Below, in pieces: positions 58,552-64,000 of a DNA stretch of 64,000 nucleotides (position 1 is its first letter; every line of letters starts with the position of its first letter). Made by a program: the position numbers and the translations under genes. Below the pieces are notes generated by a model. That model did no database searches, was not told the origin of the DNA, and saw only the letters and a list, made by a program, of their open reading frames with translations. Source of the DNA: Stutzerimonas stutzeri (GTDB lineage Bacteria; Pseudomonadota; Gammaproteobacteria; Pseudomonadales; Pseudomonadaceae); contig NC_015740.1 in assembly GCF_000219605.1 (NCBI RefSeq), positions 4,340,001 to 4,404,000 on the forward strand, in the 5' to 3' direction.

Positions 58552-59237
58552 CCTGGGAAATCTTCATCAAATGGCTGCCGAGCTTCATCGACGGCGCCTG
58601 GCTGACCCTGCAACTGGTCGGCGTGTCGGTCATCACCGGACTGATTCTCGCCGTACCGCTGGGTATTGCCCGTTCTTCCCGGCACCTGGCGGTGCGGGCA
58701 TTGCCTTACGGCTACATCTTCTTCTTCCGCGGCACGCCGTTGCTGGTCCAGCTGTTTCTCGTGTACTACGGCATGGCGCAGTTCGACATCGTGCGCCAAA
58801 GCGCGCTCTGGCCGTACCTGCGTGACCCCTACTGGTGCGCGATCATCACCATGACGCTGCACACCGCGGCCTACATCGCCGAGATCATCCGCGGCGCGAT
58901 CCAGAACGTGCCCCATGGCGAAGTCGAAGCCGCCCGCGCGCTGGGCATGTCGCGCAGCCAGGCACTGCTGCACATCATCCTGCCGCGCGCTACGCGCATC
59001 GGCCTGCCGGCCTACAGCAACGAGGTGATCCTGATGCTCAAGGCCAGCGCGCTGGCCAGCACCATCACCCTGCTGGAACTGACCGGCATGGCGCGCAAGA
59101 TCGCCGCCCGCACCTACCTGCACGAGGAAATGTTCCTCACCGCCGGCCTGATCTATCTGCTGATCGCCTTCGTGCTGATGCAGGGCTTCAAACTGCTGGA
59201 GCGCTGGCTGCGGGTCGACGCCTGCCAGGGACGCTGA
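58548..59237 (+). CDS. Amino-acid ABC transporter permease, HisM type
   Basis: 229 residues from the ATG at 58548, which overlaps the preceding stop. FFRGTPLLVQLFLVYYG and the EAA loop (HGEVEAARALGMSRSQALLHIILPRATRIGLPAYSNE) match HisM. It forms a heterodimer with the preceding permease. It is the end of the transporter operon. Confidence 0.93.
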   Translation: MTWEIFIKWLPSFIDGAWLTLQLVGVSVITGLILAVPLGIARSSRHLAVRALPYGYIFFFRGTPLLVQLFLVYYGMAQFDIVRQSALWPYLRDPYWCAIITMTLHTAAYIAEIIRGAIQNVPHGEVEAARALGMSRSQALLHIILPRATRIGLPAYSNEVILMLKASALASTITLLELTGMARKIAARTYLHEEMFLTAGLIYLLIAFVLMQGFKLLERWLRVDACQGR

Positions 59238-59243
59238 TTCCCG

Positions 59244-59271
59244 CACTGCCTCCTTGCGCGAGGAGGCAGTG
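59244..59271 (+). terminator. Terminator of the amino-acid transporter operon
   Basis: Perfect 11-bp inverted repeat (CACTGCCTCCT and AGGAGGCAGTG, 6-nt loop), seven bases past the last permease stop, then ACCCTTTCT. Confidence 0.7.
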
Positions 59272-59337
59272 ACCCTTTCTGAATCCCGCCTTCACTCTGC
59301 GGTCAGACGCAGATCCCGAACCCTTACGAGATTCCCC

Positions 59338-60240
59338 ATGCCTGTCGATATCCAACGCATCGAAATGAACCAGCTCGCCTGCTGGCGACTACGCCGCGGT
59401 GAGGACGAACTGCTGATCGCCGAACAGGGCGCGCAGATCCTCAACTATCGCCAGGGCGATGCGCCGCCGATCATCTGGCTCAGCGAGGAGGCCGCCTTCG
59501 AACAGGGCCAATCGGTACGCGGAGGCGTACCCGTATGCTGGCCGTGGTTCGGCGATCTGGCGCGCAACCCACAAGAGGTCCAGGCGAGCTACCACGGCGA
59601 GCAACCCGCGCCCTTCCACGGCCTGGTGCGCGCCCTGCCCTGGCAACTGCGGGAGCAGCGCGGCGAAGGCGATACGGCGATTCTCGAGTTCCACTGCCCG
59701 CAGGCGCTCGGCGCACTGCCGGGCTGGCCGCACCGGGTCGAACTGACACTGCAGATCCGCCTGGCCGACGAGCTGGAGCTCAGCCTCAGCAGCCGCAACG
59801 TTAGCACGCAGGCAGTCACCATCAGCCAGGCCCTGCACAGCTACTTCGCCGTCGGCGACATCCATCAGGTTCGCGTCGAAGGCCTGGCCGGCTGCCCCTA
59901 CATCGATACGCTGCTGGATTGGCAGCAGCGCCAGCAGCAGAACGGAGACCTGGCGTTCAACGGCGAAACCGACCGCATCTACTTGCAGCTCCCGACAACG
60001 TTGAGGCTCGTCGACCCGGCATGGAAACGCAGCATCCAGCTGACCACCCGCGGCTCGCGATCAGCGGTGCTGTGGAACCCCTGGATCGACAAGGCCAAGC
60101 GCCTGTCCAGCTTCGCCGGCGACGCCTGGCAGCGCATGGCCTGCATCGAGACAGCCAATGTGCTGGACGACGCAATGGTCTTGCAGCCGGGCGAGCAGCA
60201 CCTGTTGGGCGTATCCGTCACCGCAATCCCTGCGCGCTGA
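59338..60240 (+). CDS. D-hexose-6-phosphate mutarotase (aldose 1-epimerase family)
   Basis: 300 residues from the ATG at 59338. The YeaD-type motifs are visible: GAQILNYRQGDAPPIIWLSEEAAFEQGQSVRGGVPVCWPWFG, HGLVRALPW with the catalytic His, the HSYFAVGDIHQVRVEGL segment and VLWNPWIDKAKRL near the C-terminus. It interconverts alpha and beta hexose-6-phosphates. It is a single gene after the transporter terminator. Confidence 0.92.
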   Translation: MPVDIQRIEMNQLACWRLRRGEDELLIAEQGAQILNYRQGDAPPIIWLSEEAAFEQGQSVRGGVPVCWPWFGDLARNPQEVQASYHGEQPAPFHGLVRALPWQLREQRGEGDTAILEFHCPQALGALPGWPHRVELTLQIRLADELELSLSSRNVSTQAVTISQALHSYFAVGDIHQVRVEGLAGCPYIDTLLDWQQRQQQNGDLAFNGETDRIYLQLPTTLRLVDPAWKRSIQLTTRGSRSAVLWNPWIDKAKRLSSFAGDAWQRMACIETANVLDDAMVLQPGEQHLLGVSVTAIPAR

Positions 60241-60296
60241 ATAGTCGCTGCGTTCGACTATAATAGTATCCATCATCTTTCTGTGATCGAGTAGAT

Positions 60297-60328
60297 AGTT
60301 GCATGTAAGTGATGACTTACATGCAACT
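60297..60328 (+). terminator. Perfect 14-bp inverted repeat, possible terminator or binding site
   Basis: AGTTGCATGTAAGT, loop GATG, ACTTACATGCAACT. It lies 57 bases after the mutarotase stop. No T-run follows, so it may be a terminator for that gene or an operator. Confidence 0.45.
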
Positions 60329-60492
60329 GGCTTATCTCGCACAAAATTAAATTATTCCACAGAGCAACTTCTTCGGCAGTTTTGAATTAGTTCCGTCGAT
60401 TGCCGGCTAATATTTCCCACTGCAACAGAGATCACACTTCTCGCCTTGAATGAGACATACCCCCCGTCTAGGATGCCCGCCCCATAAGGCCC

Positions 60493-60535
60493 TGTGCAAT
60501 TTATTGCGCAGGAAAGGTGTGCAAAAAGTTGCGCA
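60493..60535 (+). promoter_or_regulatory. Two tandem copies of an 18-bp palindrome before tssA
   Basis: Copy 1 TGTGCAATTTATTGCGCA (60493-60510) and copy 2 TGTGCAAAAAGTTGCGCA (60518-60535) share TGTGCAA-N4-TTGCGCA and are 25 bp apart start to start. Copy 2 extends to 10-bp arms with AGG/CCT. Tandem palindromes just upstream of an operon suggest a dimeric regulator site; the regulator is unknown. Confidence 0.55.
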
Positions 60536-60618
60536 CCTCCTTTCTCGGAAACATGCCGTTCTTGATATTTGGCTGTTTCAAAGTTCACGGATCGAACTTG
60601 AGCGTCACGGAAGACCCA

Positions 60619-62181
60619 ATGCACGCCAGCGCACTCAGCAAGCATTATCTGGAACTTGCCAGAAAGCCGGTCAATGACAGCAATTTCGCTGGCGATGATA
60701 TTCGCTACAGCAGCGAATTCGAATTGCTCGAGGCCGAGCTGGCCAAGGCCGGAGCGCTACACCAGACCACTGGCATCGACTGGCAGAAGGTCCGCGAGGG
60801 CAGCGAGACGCTGCTCACCTCGCTGTCCAAGGACCTGCGCGCCGCCGCCTGGCTGACCTGGAGCCTGTTCCAGCGTGAGTCCTTTGCCGGGTTGCAGGCC
60901 GGCCTGAGCGTTCTGCACTACCTGTGCAGCAATCACTGGGCCGAGCTGCATCCCCGCAAGCCGCGCACGCGCGCCGCCGCGATCAACTGGCTGCTGCCGC
61001 GGCTGGAACAGACCTTTTCCGAAGACGTCCCGGTCGGCGAACAGCTGGCGCTGTTCCGCAGCCTGGCCGAGCAACTGCATGCGCTGGAGCAGTGCCTGTC
61101 CGGTCATCTCGGCGAAGATGCTCCATTGCTGCTGCCGCTATGCCGCCAGCTCGACGGCATGGTCAAGCGCGCCAGCTCGGGGCAATCGCAACCCGGGACG
61201 GTCGGCGCAGCCATCGCCCAGGTGAAACAGGTCGCCAGCCAGGTCTTCGCCCCCGGCGCGCCGATCGAGAATGACAAGGAAGCGCTCAAGGCGGTGCGCA
61301 ACCTGCAGGAGCAGGCGCGTCCGCTCACAGCCTGGTGGCTGAAGCAGCGCACCAGCGATTTGCGGCCGCTGCGCCTGTCACGCACGCTCCTGTGGCTGAG
61401 CATCGACAGCCTGCCGGAGCACAACGGCGAGCAGGTCACCGCCCTGCGTGGGATACCTGCCGACAAGCTGGCCAACTACCGCGAACGTTTCGCCCAGGGC
61501 CTGTATGCGGACCTGCTGGTGGACCTGGAGAACAGCACCGCGCGTGCCCCGTTCTGGCTGGACGGTCAGCGCCTGGCCTGGGAGTGCCTGCAGGAGCTGG
61601 CGGCCGAACAGGCCATGCGCGAGGTGGAGATTCAGCTCGCGTTGTTCCTGCAGCGCCTGCCGCGTCTGGAGGAGCTGCGCTTCCACGACGGCACGCCGTT
61701 CGCCGACGCCGAAACCCGCGCCTGGATCAGCGGCCAGGTCCTGCCACATGTGCAGCCTGCTGCCACAACGAGACAGGAAGAGCCGCCTGCTTCCGGCAGC
61801 ATACAGCCGAGCTGGGAGCTGGCGTTGCAGGAAGCGCTGCCCCTGTTGCGCAAGGAAGGCCTCAAACCCGCCGTGCAGCAGCTCAAACAGGGCCTTGCTC
61901 GCGCCCGTGGCGGCCGTGAGCGATTTTTCTGGCAACTGAGCCTCGCCCGCCTGTGCTACCAGGCCAAGAAATACGAGCTGGCCAAAACCCAGCTCGAAGC
62001 ACTCGACCAGCAGCTCGAGGCCAGCGGCCTGGGCAGCTGGGAACCCGATCTCGCCCTCGAGGTACTGCGCCTGCTGCACAGCTGTTGCGAGCTGTTGCCG
62101 CAGAACCACGCCGTGCGTGAAAGCAAGGATGAGATTTACCGCAGGCTGTGCCACCTCGATCTCGAAGTGGTGCTGGACTAA
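60619..62181 (+). CDS. tssA: Type VI secretion system protein TssA
   Basis: 520 residues from the ATG at 60619 (GGAAG site); an earlier GTG at 60517 is inside the palindromes and gives an unnatural N-terminus. The ImpA_N region is visible in YLELARKPVNDSNFAGDDIRYSSEFELLEAELAKAGALHQ. A long helical middle and a C-terminal VasJ-like part (LARLCYQAKKYELAKTQLEALDQQLE) follow. TssA caps and coordinates sheath and tube assembly. It is first of tssA-tssB-tssC. Confidence 0.9.
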   Translation: MHASALSKHYLELARKPVNDSNFAGDDIRYSSEFELLEAELAKAGALHQTTGIDWQKVREGSETLLTSLSKDLRAAAWLTWSLFQRESFAGLQAGLSVLHYLCSNHWAELHPRKPRTRAAAINWLLPRLEQTFSEDVPVGEQLALFRSLAEQLHALEQCLSGHLGEDAPLLLPLCRQLDGMVKRASSGQSQPGTVGAAIAQVKQVASQVFAPGAPIENDKEALKAVRNLQEQARPLTAWWLKQRTSDLRPLRLSRTLLWLSIDSLPEHNGEQVTALRGIPADKLANYRERFAQGLYADLLVDLENSTARAPFWLDGQRLAWECLQELAAEQAMREVEIQLALFLQRLPRLEELRFHDGTPFADAETRAWISGQVLPHVQPAATTRQEEPPASGSIQPSWELALQEALPLLRKEGLKPAVQQLKQGLARARGGRERFFWQLSLARLCYQAKKYELAKTQLEALDQQLEASGLGSWEPDLALEVLRLLHSCCELLPQNHAVRESKDEIYRRLCHLDLEVVLD

Positions 62182-62198
62182 CCGCAAAGGAGAACACC

Positions 62199-62705
62199 AT
62201 GGCCAAAGAAGGCTCGGTTGCACCCAAGGAACGCATCAACGTCACGTTCAAGCCGGCCACCGGCAACGCTCAGGAAGAGGTCGAGCTGCCCCTCAAGCTG
62301 ATGGTGCTGGGCGATTTCACCCAGCGCGCCGACGACCGCAAGATCGAAGACCGCAAGCCCATCGCCATCGACAAGAACAGCTTCGACGAGGTCCTGGCCA
62401 AGCAGGAGCTGAACCTGACCTTCGGCGTGCCGAACCGCCTGCAGGACGAGCAGACCGATGACGAGTTGGCCGTGCAGCTGCGCATCAACTCGATGAAAGA
62501 CTTCAATCCGGCAAACCTGGTCGAGCAGGTCCCGGAGCTGAAGAAACTGATGGAACTGCGCGACGCCCTGGTCGCCCTGAAGGGTCCGCTGGGCAACGCT
62601 CCGGCCTTCCGCAAGGCCATCGAAAGCGTACTCGCCGATGACGACTCGCGTGACCGCGTACTCGGCGAACTGGGCCTGGCGGCCAAAGAGAAGCTGGACG
62701 CCTGA
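62199..62705 (+). CDS. tssB: Type VI secretion contractile sheath small subunit TssB
   Basis: 168 residues with an AAAGGAG site. ERINVTFKPATGNAQEEVELPLKLMVLGDFT and the IAIDKNSFDEVLAKQELNLTFGVPNRL segment are characteristic of TssB/VipA, with the helical C-terminus (LRDALVALKGPLGNAPAFRKAIE). It forms the sheath with TssC. It follows tssA by 17 bp. Confidence 0.96.
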   Translation: MAKEGSVAPKERINVTFKPATGNAQEEVELPLKLMVLGDFTQRADDRKIEDRKPIAIDKNSFDEVLAKQELNLTFGVPNRLQDEQTDDELAVQLRINSMKDFNPANLVEQVPELKKLMELRDALVALKGPLGNAPAFRKAIESVLADDDSRDRVLGELGLAAKEKLDA

Positions 62706-62731
62706 TATCACCGACAAGGAAGCACATATAC

Positions 62732-64000
62732 ATGACCACTAGCGCAGCCGCCGTCGAGCACGGCAATCACCTCGCCGAAGGCGGCATTCTCGACCGCATC
62801 ATCGCCGAAACCCGCCTGACCCCGGACGACGAGGCCTACGACATCGCCAAGCGCGGCGTATCGGCCTTCATCGAGGAACTGCTCAAGCCGCAGAACGAAA
62901 ACGAGCCGGTGAAGAAGGCAATGGTCGACCGCATGATCGCGGAGATCGACGCCAAGCTCAGCCGGCAGATGGACGAAATCCTTCACCACCCACAGTTCCA
63001 GGCGCTGGAGTCCTCCTGGCGTGGCCTGAAGCTGCTGGTGGATCGCACGAACTTTCGCGAAAACATCAAGCTCGAACTGCTCAACGCCTCCAAGCAAGAC
63101 CTGCTGGACGACTTCGAGGACAGCCCTGAAATCGTCCAGTCCGGCCTGTACAAGCACATCTACACGGCCGAGTACGGCCAGTTCGGTGGCCAGCCGGTCG
63201 GTGCGCTGATCGCCAACTACTTCTTCGATCCCAGCGCGCCCGACGTCAAGACCATGCAGTACGTCGCCAGCGTCGCGAGCATGTCCCATGCGCCGTTCAT
63301 CGCCGCTGCCGGCCCGAAATTCTTCGGCCTGGAAAGCTTCACCGGCCTGCCGGACCTTAAGGACCTCAAGGATCACTTCGAGGGCCCGCAGTTCACCAAA
63401 TGGCAGAGCTTCCGCGAACAAGAAGATGCCCGCTATGTCGGCCTGACCGTCCCGCGGTTCCTACTGCGCAATCCGTACGATCCGGAAGACAACCCGGTGA
63501 AGAGCTTCGTCTACAAGGAAAACGTCGCCGGCAGCCACGAGCACTACCTGTGGGGCAACACCGCCTACGCCTTCGCCAGCCGGCTGACCGACAGCTTCGC
63601 CAAGTTCCGCTGGTGCCCGAACATCATCGGGCCGCAGAGCGGCGGCGCAGTGGAAGACCTGCCGCTGCACCATTTCGAAAGCATGGGCGAGATCGAGACC
63701 AAGATCCCGACCGAGGTGCTGGTTTCCGACCGTCGCGAGTACGAGCTGGCCGAGGAAGGCTTTATCGCCCTGACCATGCGCAAGGGCAGCGACAACGCCG
63801 CCTTCTTCTCCGCCAACTCGGCGCAGAAGCCGAAGTTCTTCGGCAACAGTGAGGAAGGCAAGACCGCCGAACTGAACTACAAGCTCGGCACCCAGCTGCC
63901 CTACCTGTTCATCGTCAACCGCCTGGCGCACTACCTGAAGGTGCTGCAGCGCGAGCAGATCGGTGCATGGAAGGAGCGCACCGACCTCGAACTGGAACTG
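62732..64000 (+). CDS. tssC: Type VI secretion contractile sheath large subunit TssC, 3' end outside window
   Basis: 423 codons present from the ATG at 62732 (AAGGAAG upstream) and still open at the last base; full TssC is about 490-500 residues. Motifs: ILHHPQFQALESSWRGLKLLVD, HIYTAEYGQFGGQPVGALIANYFF, YVGLTVPRFLLRNPYDPEDNPVKSF and KLGTQLPYLFIVNRLAHYLKVLQREQIG, all typical of TssC/VipB. It lies 26 bp after tssB. Confidence 0.96.
   Translation, partial: MTTSAAAVEHGNHLAEGGILDRIIAETRLTPDDEAYDIAKRGVSAFIEELLKPQNENEPVKKAMVDRMIAEIDAKLSRQMDEILHHPQFQALESSWRGLKLLVDRTNFRENIKLELLNASKQDLLDDFEDSPEIVQSGLYKHIYTAEYGQFGGQPVGALIANYFFDPSAPDVKTMQYVASVASMSHAPFIAAAGPKFFGLESFTGLPDLKDLKDHFEGPQFTKWQSFREQEDARYVGLTVPRFLLRNPYDPEDNPVKSFVYKENVAGSHEHYLWGNTAYAFASRLTDSFAKFRWCPNIIGPQSGGAVEDLPLHHFESMGEIETKIPTEVLVSDRREYELAEEGFIALTMRKGSDNAAFFSANSAQKPKFFGNSEEGKTAELNYKLGTQLPYLFIVNRLAHYLKVLQREQIGAWKERTDLELEL

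Larger units (their letters stand above)
60241..60618. promoter_or_regulatory. AT-rich upstream region of the type VI secretion operon
   Basis: 378 bp noticeably richer in A and T than its neighbours. It holds TATAAT at 60259-60264 (no -35), a perfect 14-bp hairpin (60297-60328) and two 18-bp palindromes (60493-60535). I see no sigma-54 site with correct GG-GC spacing. The base composition hints that the secretion cluster or its control region was acquired or kept under a silencer. Confidence 0.55.

Noticed and set aside
60493..60535. Sigma-54 promoter before tssA
   Set aside because: TTGC occurs twice, but the -24 element reads TGTGCA, not TGGCAC, so the essential GG is missing; the palindromic reading fits better.

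Overview
This 64 kb window is GC-rich chromosomal DNA from a gammaproteobacterium of the Pseudomonas group. Several blocks read as orthologues, in the same order, of Pseudomonas core loci. The gene content (AlgB/KinB, cytochrome c4, a TAXI-type TRAP transporter, an assimilatory nitrate uptake operon, T6SS) fits a Pseudomonas stutzeri-like (Stutzerimonas) strain best; that species assignment is inference. Genes are dense on both strands, with many 1-4 bp stop/start overlaps, and most long opposite-strand ORFs are GC shadows.

Layout. 1-4 kb: the 3' end of a fused TRAP permease, a nucleoside-recognition (SpmA/SpmB-like) membrane protein, a DUF1328 micro-membrane protein, a small exported protein and a PA2169-type helical-bundle protein. 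4-13.6 kb: algB-kinB, a DUF1330 protein, the lipoprotein amidase ampDh2, a diguanylate cyclase, an EEP phosphatase, dsbA, cytochrome c4 and, divergently, engB. 13.8-18.3 kb: glycine cleavage genes gcvT-gcvH-gcvP on the minus strand. 18.5-21.2 kb: an iron(III) ABC permease and binding protein. 21.3-26.1 kb: ubiI-like, DUF4442, ubiH, pepP and a UPF0149 gene, divergent from zapB-like/zapA, 6S RNA and the 5-formyl-THF cyclo-ligase gene. 27.7-31.4 kb: small membrane protein, EVE protein, FliL-like protein, quinone oxidoreductase, secB, grxC and a rhodanese. 31.6-36.7 kb: gpmI-envC-ctpA-yibQ. 36.7-41.6 kb: two tandem solute-binding proteins and hisB-hisH-DUF2164-hisA-hisF.

41.7-47.7 kb is the most unusual stretch. 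A NIT-ANTAR antiterminator gene (nasR-like) is followed by a sigma-54 promoter, a two-hexaloop ANTAR leader and an intrinsic terminator. These precede the nitrate ABC transporter genes nrtA-nrtB-nrtC. A complete 1305-bp ISL3-family insertion sequence lies exactly in the terminator's U-tract, flanked by an 8-bp duplication made only of T, so the leader is now separated from the operon it should control.

47.8-60.2 kb: a PanZ-like acetyltransferase, asmA, mutY and yggX, tRNA-Phe with a clear promoter and terminator, a nuclease-like exported protein, an orphan solute-binding protein, a betT transporter gene broken by one extra G, a four-gene amino-acid ABC importer and an aldose-epimerase-like protein. 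60.3-64 kb: an AT-richer regulatory region with two copies of an 18-bp palindrome leads into a type VI secretion operon (tssA, tssB, tssC), cut by the window end.

No CRISPR array, integrase, prophage or rRNA was seen.
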